DNA from: Lentihominibacter hominis
GTDB taxonomy: Bacteria > Bacillota > Clostridia > Peptostreptococcales > Anaerovoracaceae
Direction: 5' to 3'
Assembly (NCBI RefSeq): GCF_014385065.1
Contig: NZ_JACRTA010000001.1
Span: 868,001-932,000, forward strand
DNA: 64,000 nucleotides
Shown here: in pieces, positions 45,624-53,843 of the stretch
How positions within the stretch are numbered: position 1 is the stretch's first letter
Layout: the number at the start of each line of letters is the position of its first letter
The notes under the pieces: model-generated
The model's input: only the letters and a program-made list of their open reading frames with translations
The model's database searches: none
What the model was told of the DNA's origin: nothing
Translations under genes and position numbers: made by a program

Positions 45624-46655
45624 ATGGATTTAAGCAAAATTTTTCTGAAGGGAGCGTGTCCTACCAAAATGGGAGGACAGGCGGTGATGGAAGGTATAAT
45701 GATGAGGGGCGAGACTAAAACTGCTCTGGCATTGAGACTTCCTGACGGCAGTATTAAGGTAGAAACAGGCGATATAAAAGAACAGAAAAAATGGATGAAA
45801 CTTCCTCTTGTACGAGGCGTGGCATCCTTTATATCTTCGCTTGTGGTAGGTACCGGGCAGCTTATGAAATCTGCTGAAATACTGACAGATGCAGAGGATG
45901 AAGAATATGAAGAAACGCGTTTTGAGCGGTGGCTGAATAAAAAATTCGGAAGCAAAGGCGCATGGAGTTTTATGATATATGTATCAGTTATAATCGCTCT
46001 GCTTTTTACAGTAGGTGTGTTTATAATTCTGCCGACAGCTGTGGTCAACCTGATGAAACTTTTTACTGAAAACATATTCTGGCTTAATTTTACTGAGGGA
46101 GTAGTCAGGATACTTCTGTTTGTGCTGTATGTATGGGCCATATCTTTTATGGGGGATATAAAGCGTGTGTTCCAATATCATGGCGCAGAGCATAAGACTA
46201 TTCACTGTTTTGAAAACGGCCTTGAGCTTACGCCTGAAAACTGCCGTCAGTTTCCAACACTTCATCCCAGATGCGGTACAAGTTTTCTGATGTTTGTATT
46301 TATTATTGCTTTTGCTCTTCATTTTCTGCTGGGATGGCCTAATCTGATATTGAGGATAGTATCAAGGCTTTTACTGCTGCCTCTGATAGCGGGGTTGTCG
46401 TATGAATTGCTCAGATGGGCGGGGAAAAGTGATAACACTGTAGTAAAGATATTAAGCATACCGGGGCTGTATCTTCAGAAGATAACCACTAAGGAGCCCG
46501 ACGACAGACAGCTTGAAGTAGCTATTACAGCAATAAATGCGGTGCTGGCAGCAGAGGGAAAGAAAAAGAGTGAGGACAGTGTATTATGTGAAAGCAATAA
46601 AAACGCCTTGACGGAATTGCCGAAGCCGCCGCTTAAGAAACGAAGATTCATATAA
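45624..46655 (+). CDS. DUF1385 membrane protein
   Basis: A 343-residue membrane protein with the DUF1385 start GGQAVMEGIMMRGE, three or four hydrophobic segments and the central block FQYHGAEHKTIHCFENG with HPRCGTSFL. It is typically encoded between rho/rpmE and prmC in Clostridia, as here. The function is unknown; conserved His and Cys residues could bind metal. The start is 1 bp after the rho stop. Confidence 0.9.
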   Translation: MDLSKIFLKGACPTKMGGQAVMEGIMMRGETKTALALRLPDGSIKVETGDIKEQKKWMKLPLVRGVASFISSLVVGTGQLMKSAEILTDAEDEEYEETRFERWLNKKFGSKGAWSFMIYVSVIIALLFTVGVFIILPTAVVNLMKLFTENIFWLNFTEGVVRILLFVLYVWAISFMGDIKRVFQYHGAEHKTIHCFENGLELTPENCRQFPTLHPRCGTSFLMFVFIIAFALHFLLGWPNLILRIVSRLLLLPLIAGLSYELLRWAGKSDNTVVKILSIPGLYLQKITTKEPDDRQLEVAITAINAVLAAEGKKKSEDSVLCESNKNALTELPKPPLKKRRFI

Positions 46656-46673
46656 ATTTAAGGAAGGATAAAA

Positions 46674-47558
46674 ATGAAGACGAGAATACTTGTGAAAGAA
46701 GGAGAATATCAACTTTCCAAGGCTTTTTGCATGGACCCTAAAATAGATGCGCAGGAACTGTATTGTTTTCTTACAGGTATAGATAAGGTCAATTTATTTC
46801 TCAAAGCTGAGGAAGAGGTCGATCCTGAAACAGAAGAAAAGTATATGGAACTCATAAAGAAAAGGGCCGCTCGTATCCCTTTGCAGCATATTACAGGTGT
46901 TCAGGAATTTATGGGGTATACATTTAAAGTGAATCCCCATGTTCTGATCCCAAGGCAGGATACGGAGACTCTGGTCAGTGAAGCAGCAAAGACCGTTCAG
47001 AACACACCCAGAGAAAAGCTTTCATTTTTTGAAAAGCTTAAGGGAAGAAAAGAGTGGGAGATATTAGACCTGTGCTGCGGAAGCGGCGCTGTTGGCATTT
47101 CTCTGGCAAAAATCTGCGGAAATGTAAAGGTGACAGCCTCTGATATAAGTGAAGATGCCATTGATACAGCGTCGGAAAACGCCAGAGAGCTTAGAGCAAA
47201 AGTAAAATTTATTAGAGGCAATATGTTTAATCCTCTGAAAGGCAGAAAGTTTGATATGATCGTATCAAACCCTCCGTATATAAAAACTAATATGATTTCT
47301 ATACTGCAGGAGGAAGTTAAAGATCATGAGCCTCTTACAGCGCTGGATGGGGGCAGAGACGGACTGGATTTTTACAGGACGATAGTCGATAATGCTGCCG
47401 ACTATCTTAAAGCGGGAGGATTCTTGCTTATGGAGATAGGATATGATCAGGGAGAGGATCTCCGTAAAATGTTAAAAGATTCAGGTAAATATTCTCCGGC
47501 AGAGGTAATAAAAGATTTACCTGGGCGGGATCGTGTGGTAAAATGTAAATTGAAATAG
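46674..47558 (+). CDS. prmC: release-factor glutamine methyltransferase
   Basis: A 294-residue SAM-dependent methyltransferase that modifies the GGQ glutamine of peptide-chain release factors. It has the N-terminal helical domain, then RIPLQHITGVQEFMGY, the SAM motif LDLCCGSGAVGISLA near 125 and the catalytic SNPPY near 198. It lies 18 bp after DUF1385 with AAGGA upstream. In many Clostridia prfA follows; here a structured leader and the hyd genes follow instead. Confidence 0.94.
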   Translation: MKTRILVKEGEYQLSKAFCMDPKIDAQELYCFLTGIDKVNLFLKAEEEVDPETEEKYMELIKKRAARIPLQHITGVQEFMGYTFKVNPHVLIPRQDTETLVSEAAKTVQNTPREKLSFFEKLKGRKEWEILDLCCGSGAVGISLAKICGNVKVTASDISEDAIDTASENARELRAKVKFIRGNMFNPLKGRKFDMIVSNPPYIKTNMISILQEEVKDHEPLTALDGGRDGLDFYRTIVDNAADYLKAGGFLLMEIGYDQGEDLRKMLKDSGKYSPAEVIKDLPGRDRVVKCKLK

Positions 47559-47565
47559 GATAAAA

Positions 47566-47727
47566 ACTGTCTGATTAGATAAGACAGTACATATATTTCG
47601 TACTGACGCCAAGGGTTTGACCGAGGAAAAAGGCGATGATAAAAAGGTTAGTCACCGTTTTTTTTCGGTTAGTTAAGATTATCGTAAACCACCTCTGTTT
47701 AGCTGTTGGCATACAGAGGTGGTTTTT
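47566..47727 (+). ncRNA. structured leader of hydE, candidate cis-regulatory RNA
   Basis: Between prmC and hydE the RNA can form several stems: ACTGTCT/AGACAGT (47566-47588); an alternative CAGTAC/GTACTG that shares bases with it; CGCC/GGCG around 47607-47635; ACCG-T8-CGGT (47654-47669); and finally the terminator at 47687-47727. The last T-run ends 27 bp before hydE, so any hydE promoter must be upstream of it. The order aptamer-like region, terminator, coding start resembles a riboswitch or attenuator. It did not match the riboswitch cores I know. Confidence 0.5.
47687..47727 (+). terminator. intrinsic terminator directly before hydE
   Basis: AACCACCTCTGT (47687-47698) pairs perfectly over 12 bp with ACAGAGGTGGTT (47713-47724), followed by TTT. 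It could end the rho-DUF1385-prmC message and also gate hydE. Confidence 0.85.
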
Positions 47728-47754
47728 CTTATTTAGTAAAAGTACGGAGGACTC

Positions 47755-48777
47755 ATGAAAATTTATCCACAACTTAAATCTGCAGAAGGAATTGCGGCAC
47801 TTTTATCATCAGAAGATTTTACACAGGTATATCGTCTGGCAGATCAAATCCGCCGCGAGACAGTCGGAGATATTGTACATTTAAGAGCTATAATAGAATT
47901 TTCCAATATATGCAAAAGGCAATGTGTATATTGTGGCCTAAACAGGGAAAACAAGGAGCTGGGAAGATTTCGGATGAGCCGCGAGGAAATATTGGAGGCG
48001 GCTGCAGAAGCTGTGTCGGCTGGGTATCGCACTATTGTTTTGCAGTCCGGAGAGGACGATTATTTCACAGCCGGCAGACTTGCGGATATCATAAAGAGTA
48101 TAAAGGAGATGGAGGTTCCCTCTGAAGAAAGAACCGTCAGCCCTATTCATCCGGCGGTAACTATAAGCTGCGGAGAGAGGTGTGAGGAAGATTACCGTAT
48201 TTGGAAGCAGGCAGGGGCTGACAGATATCTTTTAAAGCATGAAACCGCAGATCCTAGGATATACGATGAACTTCACCCTTGCGGAACACTGCAGCAAAGA
48301 GTGAAATGTCTTAAAATTCTAAGCAGACTCGGATATGAGACAGGCAGCGGATTTATGGTGGGGCTTCCGGGACAGACTCTGCGTACTCTGGGTGAAGATT
48401 TACTTCTTTTAAAAGAGATACCATGTAAAATGGCCGGGATAGGCCCTTTTATATCGAATCCCAAAACGCCTCTTGCAGATCAGCCCGACGGAGATCCGGA
48501 AATGGCAAGGCGAGCTGTGGCTGTAGCAAGGATTTTGCTTCCCGAAGCGAATCTTCCGCTGACTACGTCACTTTCTGTTCTTTCAGATAAAGAAAAACGC
48601 CGAATTTCGGACAATCCTTTTTCTTTCGGAGCTAATGTTGTGATGAAGAAGGTTACTCCTGATAAGTATAAGAAAGCTTATGAGATATATCCTGCGGAAT
48701 TTAAGAAGACAGAAATTTTACAGGACAGAAAAGAGCTTGAAAGGCTGATAAAAAGCTATGGCAGAAAACCTTTGTAA
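47755..48777 (+). CDS. hydE: [FeFe]-hydrogenase maturase HydE (radical SAM)
   Basis: A 340-residue radical-SAM enzyme needed to build the hydrogenase H-cluster. The CxxxCxxC motif is CKRQCVYCGL near residue 52, and the BATS-like C-terminal region has NLPLTTSLSVLSD. Family members carry TVVLQSGEDD-type sequence, here RTIVLQSGEDDYF near 95. CGGAGG lies upstream of the ATG. It is the first gene of hydEGF; the hydrogenase itself is not in this window. Confidence 0.94.
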   Translation: MKIYPQLKSAEGIAALLSSEDFTQVYRLADQIRRETVGDIVHLRAIIEFSNICKRQCVYCGLNRENKELGRFRMSREEILEAAAEAVSAGYRTIVLQSGEDDYFTAGRLADIIKSIKEMEVPSEERTVSPIHPAVTISCGERCEEDYRIWKQAGADRYLLKHETADPRIYDELHPCGTLQQRVKCLKILSRLGYETGSGFMVGLPGQTLRTLGEDLLLLKEIPCKMAGIGPFISNPKTPLADQPDGDPEMARRAVAVARILLPEANLPLTTSLSVLSDKEKRRISDNPFSFGANVVMKKVTPDKYKKAYEIYPAEFKKTEILQDRKELERLIKSYGRKPL

Positions 48778-48811
48778 AAATATAACCATCAATGAAAAGG
48801 AGAGATTGAAA

Positions 48812-50233
48812 ATGGCAGTTTACAACAGTACGTCTAAAAAGGCGGAAGAATTTATTAACCATGAGCAGATCCTAAAGACTCTTGAATATGCAGGGCAGCA
48901 TAAAGACGATCTGGAAATGATGGAACAGATCTTAGAGAAAGGGAGAAAATATCAGGGCCTTTCATATAAAGAGGCTGCTACGCTGCTGGAGTGCGAAGAT
49001 CCCGATATAATACAGAAAACCTTTGCTCTGGGGAAAGAGATAAAAGAGCATTTTTACGGAAACAGAATAGTTATGTTTGCGCCGCTGTATTTATCAAATT
49101 ATTGTGTAAATGGCTGTGTGTACTGTCCCTATCATGGGCAGAATAAGCATATTCCGAGGAAGAAACTGACTCAGCAAGAGATAAAGGAAGAAGTGATAGC
49201 CCTTCAGGATATGGGACATAAGAGGCTTGCGATAGAAGCGGGAGAAGACCCGTATAACAATCCTATCGAATATATTCTGGAAAGTATAAAGACTATTTAC
49301 AGTATAAAACATAAAAATGGAGCTATCAGACGAGTAAACGTCAACATTGCGGCGACTTCTGTTGAAGAATATAAAATGCTCAAAGATGCCGGGATAGGGA
49401 CATATATACTTTTTCAAGAGACATATAATAAAAAAGCTTATGAAGCGCTTCATCCATCGGGGCCGAAAAGTGACTATGCTTACCATACGGAAGCTATGGA
49501 CAGAGCTATGGAAGCGGGTATAGATGATGTAGGATGCGGAGTACTGTTCGGGCTGGAAAATTATAAATATGATTTTGTGGGAATGCTCATGCATGCTCAT
49601 CATCTGGAGAAGACCTATGGCTGTGGCCCTCATACTATTAGTGTTCCAAGAATAAGGCCGGCAGATGATATAGATCCGGATACCTTTGACAATGGCGTCC
49701 CCGATGATGTGTTCAAAAGAATAGTGGCTGTTCTCAGAATAGCGGTGCCTTATACGGGAATGATAATGTCTACTCGTGAAAGCGCCAAGACAAGGCGAGA
49801 ATGTCTTGAGATTGGGATAACACAGATCAGCGGGGGAAGCCGGACAAGTGTAGGTGGATATGTGGAAGATGAAAGAGATGAGGATACAGTTCAGTTTGAT
49901 GTTGAAGACAGAAGATCTTTGGCGGAAGTAGTTGACTGGCTTATAGATCTGGGATATGTGCCAAGCTTCTGTACAGCGTGCTATAGGGAGGGAAGAACAG
50001 GAGACAGGTTCATGAGCCTTCTTAAGTCCGGACAGATTGCAAATTGCTGTCAGCCTAATGCGCTGATGACTTTAAAAGAATTTCTTATGGATTATGCAGG
50101 AGAGGAGACTCATAAGAAAGGAGATGCTATTATAGCAGAGAGGCTGGCCATGATACCTAATGAAAAAGTAAGAGAAGTCTGTTCCGAGCATCTTAAAGAA
50201 ATAGAAGCCGGAAACAGAGATTTCAGATTTTAG
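48812..50233 (+). CDS. hydG: [FeFe]-hydrogenase maturase HydG (radical SAM tyrosine lyase)
   Basis: A 473-residue enzyme that cleaves tyrosine to supply the CO and cyanide ligands of the H-cluster. The radical-SAM motif is CVNGCVYCPYHGQNKHIPRK near residue 97. The C-terminal Fe-S cluster cysteines lie in SFCTACYREGRTGD near 390. ATG at 48812 is chosen because AAGGAGAG precedes it; the in-frame ATG at 48758 lies inside hydE and has no ribosome site. It sits between hydE and hydF in one operon. Confidence 0.95.
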   Translation: MAVYNSTSKKAEEFINHEQILKTLEYAGQHKDDLEMMEQILEKGRKYQGLSYKEAATLLECEDPDIIQKTFALGKEIKEHFYGNRIVMFAPLYLSNYCVNGCVYCPYHGQNKHIPRKKLTQQEIKEEVIALQDMGHKRLAIEAGEDPYNNPIEYILESIKTIYSIKHKNGAIRRVNVNIAATSVEEYKMLKDAGIGTYILFQETYNKKAYEALHPSGPKSDYAYHTEAMDRAMEAGIDDVGCGVLFGLENYKYDFVGMLMHAHHLEKTYGCGPHTISVPRIRPADDIDPDTFDNGVPDDVFKRIVAVLRIAVPYTGMIMSTRESAKTRRECLEIGITQISGGSRTSVGGYVEDERDEDTVQFDVEDRRSLAEVVDWLIDLGYVPSFCTACYREGRTGDRFMSLLKSGQIANCCQPNALMTLKEFLMDYAGEETHKKGDAIIAERLAMIPNEKVREVCSEHLKEIEAGNRDFRF

Positions 50234-50255
50234 CCTTTGAGGAAGGAGGGTTGAA

Positions 50256-51485
50256 ATGAGCCTTTATGATACTCCAAGAGCAAGCAGACTTCATATAGCA
50301 ATATACGGTAAGCGTAATGCCGGCAAATCATCATTGATAAACGCCTTGACTGGTCAGGATATTGCGCTTGTCTCTGATTCTCCCGGTACGACAACGGATC
50401 CTGTGTATAAATCAATGGAGCTTCATCCCATAGGCCCCGTGGTCTTTATAGATACGGCAGGTTTTGATGATGAAGGCGAGCTTGGGGAGCTTAGAGTTCG
50501 GCGCACAGAAGAGGTGGCTGCGAAAACAGATATAGCGATCATTGTCATAGAAAAAAGTGAGGCTGAGAAAAGTTCTTGGAAATATGAGAAACACTGGTGT
50601 AAATTGCTGTCTTCGCAAGGTATTCCCCTTATATTTGTCATCAATAAATGTGATGACCCTGAGGATATTAATAAAAAATTTTTATGGGAGGAAAAGGTCA
50701 AAGCTTTTGCTGGGGACGTTCCTGTTATTAGAGTCAGCGCTGCTGGGAAGACAGGCCTTGATGAACTGAAGGCAGCCATAGAAAGATCAGTGCCGGAAGA
50801 TTTTCTTCGTCAAAAGATATTGGGCGATATGATAGGAGAAGATGGTCTTGCACTTCTTGTGATGCCACAGGATATCCAGGCCCCTAAAGGAAGATTGATA
50901 CTGCCTCAGGTGCAGACTTTGAGAGAGCTTTTGGACAGAAAATGTACAGCGGTTTCTACAACAGCAGATGGTTTTGAACGGGCGCTTTTATCATTGAACA
51001 GAGCTCCGGATCTAATAATAACAGATTCTCAGTGTTTCAGACAGATATATGAAAAAAAACCGCAGGAAAGTGCTCTCACATCTTTTTCTGTATTATTCGC
51101 TGCTTATAAGGGAGATATAGATATCTTTGCCGAAGGAGCATCGCAATTAGACAATATGACTGAAAAATCAAAGGTTTTGATTGCCGAGGCTTGCACTCAC
51201 GTTCCTCTTTCCGAAGATATAGGAAGAGAAAAAATCCCTAATTTGCTGAGAAAAAAATTCGGAAAAAATCTTAAAGTAGTCAATGTCTGCGGAAATGACT
51301 TTCCTGATACAGATAAACTAAAAGAGTTTGATCTGGTAATACACTGCGGAGCATGTATGTTCAACAGACGCCATGTTCTGAGCAGAATAGCCGAAGCGAA
51401 GGCAGCCGGAGTGCCGATAACTAATTATGGTATAGTATTGGCAAAGCTGATGGGGATATTGGATAAAATACAGATTCCCCAGTGA
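50256..51485 (+). CDS. hydF: [FeFe]-hydrogenase maturation GTPase HydF
   Basis: A 409-residue scaffold GTPase. The P-loop is GKRNAGKSSLINAL near residue 17, the G3 element is DTAGFDDEGELG and the G4 element is NKCD. The C-terminal Fe-S cluster ligands match the CxHx46-53HCxxC pattern as ACTHVP near 312 and HCGACMFNRR near 361. It accepts the cluster made by HydE and HydG and passes it to the hydrogenase. GGAAGGAGG lies upstream. The gene converges on an acetyltransferase gene. Confidence 0.95.
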   Translation: MSLYDTPRASRLHIAIYGKRNAGKSSLINALTGQDIALVSDSPGTTTDPVYKSMELHPIGPVVFIDTAGFDDEGELGELRVRRTEEVAAKTDIAIIVIEKSEAEKSSWKYEKHWCKLLSSQGIPLIFVINKCDDPEDINKKFLWEEKVKAFAGDVPVIRVSAAGKTGLDELKAAIERSVPEDFLRQKILGDMIGEDGLALLVMPQDIQAPKGRLILPQVQTLRELLDRKCTAVSTTADGFERALLSLNRAPDLIITDSQCFRQIYEKKPQESALTSFSVLFAAYKGDIDIFAEGASQLDNMTEKSKVLIAEACTHVPLSEDIGREKIPNLLRKKFGKNLKVVNVCGNDFPDTDKLKEFDLVIHCGACMFNRRHVLSRIAEAKAAGVPITNYGIVLAKLMGILDKIQIPQ

Positions 51486-51497
51486 CCCGACAGAAAG

Positions 51498-52295
51498 TTA
51501 TAGCGGCAGGAGGAAAATTTCTCTGAGGATTTTTTCTTCCTGTTTTTTTGTTTTTATCGGGTATATGATATTTTCTACGCCGTTGACTTCTTTGAGAAAC
51601 AGATTGTTTCTGACTGCGTAAAAAGTACCGTTGATGTAAAGAGATACTTTTGTGAATTTATTTATTTTTGAATCAGGATGGCGTTCGGCAAAAAATGTTG
51701 GGGCAATGAAGTCAAGATCTATATGAGGTTCTTCGGTAAATCCCAGTATTTTGCGCCAACCCAGCTTAGGTCGGTTTTGCCACATTATCCATCCCCAAAA
51801 ATCATCTCTGGTAAAACGATATTGACATTCTCCGTCATCCTGGATAATATTCTCCCGAAGGAGAAGGGGAATCCTGTGATGCTCAAAATTGAAGCCTGCG
51901 TCAGTTATGTATTGCTTTCCGTCTAAAGCAACGCTTATAATACGGTGACTTCGCATCTGTACGGGGTTTGAAGAAGCTATGATGCGGGCGCTGTAACTGA
52001 CAGTCTGAAATCCCAGAGACTCCAGAAACCAGTTGTAGAGAGTATTTATCTCTGAACAGACGCCGCCTCTGCGATGGGTTATGATCTTATGAAACAGATC
52101 TGTGCGATTAAGAGAAACGGCTTTTCCTGCCATGATATCGAGATTTTCAAAAGGGATATGGGAAATATGCTGTTTATGAAGATGGGTCAGATATTCGATA
52201 TCAAGGCTGTCAGAGCGGTATGCGCTGATTCTTTCAAAATACGAGTCTGTCTGATCCGACAACATGTGTATGCTTTCTCGCTGTATTGGATTCAT
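51498..52295 (-). CDS. arylamine N-acetyltransferase
   Basis: A 265-residue acetyltransferase using acetyl-CoA. The catalytic Cys is in RRGGVCSEINTLY near residue 81, the His in MRSHRIISVAL near 117 and the Asp in YITDAGFNFEH near 132, the Cys-His-Asp triad of the NAT family. IPFENLDI near residue 47 is also conserved. It may detoxify aryl amines or hydrazines. It lies on the opposite strand between hydF and rpmE, so it appears inserted into this region. Confidence 0.92.
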   Translation of the reverse strand: MNPIQRESIHMLSDQTDSYFERISAYRSDSLDIEYLTHLHKQHISHIPFENLDIMAGKAVSLNRTDLFHKIITHRRGGVCSEINTLYNWFLESLGFQTVSYSARIIASSNPVQMRSHRIISVALDGKQYITDAGFNFEHHRIPLLLRENIIQDDGECQYRFTRDDFWGWIMWQNRPKLGWRKILGFTEEPHIDLDFIAPTFFAERHPDSKINKFTKVSLYINGTFYAVRNNLFLKEVNGVENIIYPIKTKKQEEKILREIFLLPL

Positions 52296-52503
52296 TGCTT
52301 CGCCTCCATTTATGAATATCTTTATTATAGTTGACTATTATTAAAAGTGTCAATTGTTGATAATTTTCTTATGGTTTTTATTTGGCGTGAAAATCGCGAA
52401 AATACTTGTGTTTTTAAAAAGCCTGTGATATGCTATATAAGCTGTATGATTTGACAGTAATTATGCAAAGGTGGTAAACCTGAGCAGGAAAGAGGTGATT
52501 AGC

Positions 52504-52704
52504 ATGAAAAAAGGAATCCATCCTGAATACAAGGAATGTAAAGTAACTTGCGCATGCGGTAACACATTTATGACAAAGTCCGTCAATGAAGAAATCAGAA
52601 CGGACATTTGCTCAGCGTGCCATCCATTCTTTACAGGACAGCAGAAATTTGCCCACAGAGGCGGACGAGTTGAAAAGTTTAAGAACAAGTACAATTTGGA
52701 TTAG
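52504..52704 (+). CDS. rpmE: 50S ribosomal protein L31
   Basis: A 66-residue ribosomal protein starting [20 protein letters not shown], with the zinc-ribbon Cys residues CAC and CSAC (C+ type) and the [10 protein letters not shown] segment typical of bL31. ATG at 52504 is preferred because AAAGAGGTG precedes it. In many Clostridia rpmE is next to rho; here the hyd genes and an acetyltransferase lie between. A terminator follows at 52719-52749. Confidence 0.97.
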   Translation: MKKGIHPEYKECKVTCACGNTFMTKSVNEEIRTDICSACHPFFTGQQKFAHRGGRVEKFKNKYNLD

Positions 52705-52718
52705 TCAGGAAAAAACAG

Positions 52719-52749
52719 CAGACTGCTTTTTTGGCAGTCTGTTTTTTTT
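52719..52749 (+). terminator. terminator of rpmE
   Basis: CAGACTGC pairs with GCAGTCTG around TTTTTTG and is followed by eight T residues. Confidence 0.85.
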
Positions 52750-52783
52750 ATATAGAAAATATTGTTTTAAAATATTTTTGAGG

Positions 52784-52802
52784 TGTAACAAAAGTCTGTT
52801 TT
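52784..52802 (+). repeat. possible degenerate recombinase half-site
   Basis: TGTAACAAAAGTCTG closely matches the left half and centre of the inverted site at 53755-53784, with one base missing. The right arm is not conserved. It lies upstream of the recombinase gene and has the same orientation as that site. A chance or decayed match is possible. Confidence 0.3.
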
Positions 52803-52982
52803 CGAAAAATAAGCAGCGCAGGCTTTGCAACGGTACGCCTGTAATATGAAAGCTCTGTAAGGTTATGGAGCTTAGTCATTTTTCCCCTTTTCAATATTGA
52901 TACGTTATATATAGAGATCATGAGTTTTATGTAGGATTCTGTATAAAATATCGGTAGTCACAGAATATTTAAGGAGGCTATC

Positions 52983-53582
52983 ATGGAAAAGAAGAAAATG
53001 TACGGATATATAAGAGTTTCCAGCAGGGATCAAAACGAAGCAAGGCAAGTTATTGCCTTGAAGAACTACGGTATATCGGATAGTGATATGTATCTTGATA
53101 AATTAAGCGGAAAAGATTTTGACAGGCCGTCGTATAAAAGAATGCTGAAAAATCTCAGGCAGGGAGATGTTGTCGTTGTGAAAAGTATAGACCGTCTTGG
53201 GAGAAATTATGAGGAGATCATTGAGCAGTGGAATATAATTACACGGGAAAAGAAAAGCGATATTGTGGTCATGGATATGCCGCTTCTTGATACAAGAAAG
53301 GGTAAGGATCTTATAGGGACACTTATTTCCGACATTGTTTTGCAGCTGTTGTCCTATGTTGCACAGACAGAGAGGGAGAATATCAGACAGAGGCAGGCGG
53401 AAGGAATACGGGCAGCCAAAGAGCGAGGAACGAAATTTGGGAGAAAGCGTATAGAGATGCCTCCGGAATTTCGCTGCCTGAGTGAACGCTGGAAAAAAGG
53501 AGAGATTTCGTCTAGGGAAGCTGGACAAAAATTAGGTATATCATATCAAACTTTTTTGAGAAACGTTAAAAACTGTTTGTGA
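52983..53582 (+). CDS. small serine recombinase (resolvase/invertase family)
   Basis: A 199-residue site-specific recombinase. The catalytic Ser is S13 in GYIRVSSRDQNEARQ. SIDRLGRNYEEIIEQW near residues 62-77 carries the conserved Arg residues. A long helix from about 108 (LISDIVLQLLSYVAQTEREN) leads to a C-terminal HTH (SSREAGQKLGISYQTFL). This size and build are those of Hin/Gin-type invertases and Tn3-type resolvases. Its stop codon lies inside a 30-bp palindromic site, and two more such sites with a promoter follow before a giant adhesin gene, so it probably inverts that promoter. AAGGAGG precedes the ATG. Confidence 0.93.
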   Translation: MEKKKMYGYIRVSSRDQNEARQVIALKNYGISDSDMYLDKLSGKDFDRPSYKRMLKNLRQGDVVVVKSIDRLGRNYEEIIEQWNIITREKKSDIVVMDMPLLDTRKGKDLIGTLISDIVLQLLSYVAQTERENIRQRQAEGIRAAKERGTKFGRKRIEMPPEFRCLSERWKKGEISSREAGQKLGISYQTFLRNVKNCL

Positions 53583-53606
53583 AATTAAGTAGACTTTTTC
53601 TCACAT
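53577..53606 (+). repeat. recombinase site A (direct)
   Basis: A 30-bp imperfect palindrome with arms TGTGA/TCACA and centre AAGTAGACTT, whose middle dinucleotide is AG. It overlaps the stop codon of the recombinase gene. Same orientation as site B. Confidence 0.65.
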
Positions 53607-53620
53607 CAGTTGTGTTCATT

Positions 53621-53650
53621 TTGTTATATGAAGTAGACTTTTGGTAACAA
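53621..53650 (+). repeat. recombinase site B (direct)
   Basis: A 30-bp imperfect palindrome with arms TTGTTA/TAACAA and centre AAGTAGACTT (core AG), 44 bp from site A. It matches the reverse complement of site C at 22 of 30 positions. Confidence 0.75.
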
Positions 53651-53705
53651 AGGAAAAACACTTGAAATACCATATTTTTAAACAAACTTACATAATTTTA
53701 ATGAC

Positions 53706-53733
53706 TTTTCAGAATAATTTCTAAAAATATAAT
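53706..53733 (+). promoter_or_regulatory. promoter inside the putative invertible segment
   Basis: TTTTCA (53706-53711), 16 bp, TATAAT (53728-53733), directed toward the adhesin gene in this orientation. Inversion between sites B and C would point it at the recombinase gene instead. Confidence 0.5.
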
Positions 53734-53754
53734 TACTTTTGCATTATAACATTC

Positions 53755-53784
53755 CTGTTACAAAAAGTCTGCTTTTAGTAACAG
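53755..53784 (-). repeat. recombinase site C (inverted)
   Basis: A 30-bp near-perfect palindrome: CTGTTAC and AAAAG pair with CTTTT and GTAACAG. The centre AAGTCTGCTT has core CT, the complement of the AG in sites A and B, so it is in inverted orientation. It falls in the adhesin 5' leader. Confidence 0.75.
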
Positions 53785-53843
53785 GGCATCACTTGTTGTT
53801 TCATATTTTAACTGTTAAAAAGAAAAACAAGTGGAGGAAAAGT

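Noticed and set aside
53755..53784. Site C as an intrinsic terminator
   Set aside because: The palindrome has no T-tract after it, and its centre and arms match the other two recombinase-type sites.
53739..53843. Adhesin start upstream of 53844
   Set aside because: The extension crosses the -10 downstream region and recombinase site C; the ATG at 53844 has GGAGG and is followed by a signal peptide.
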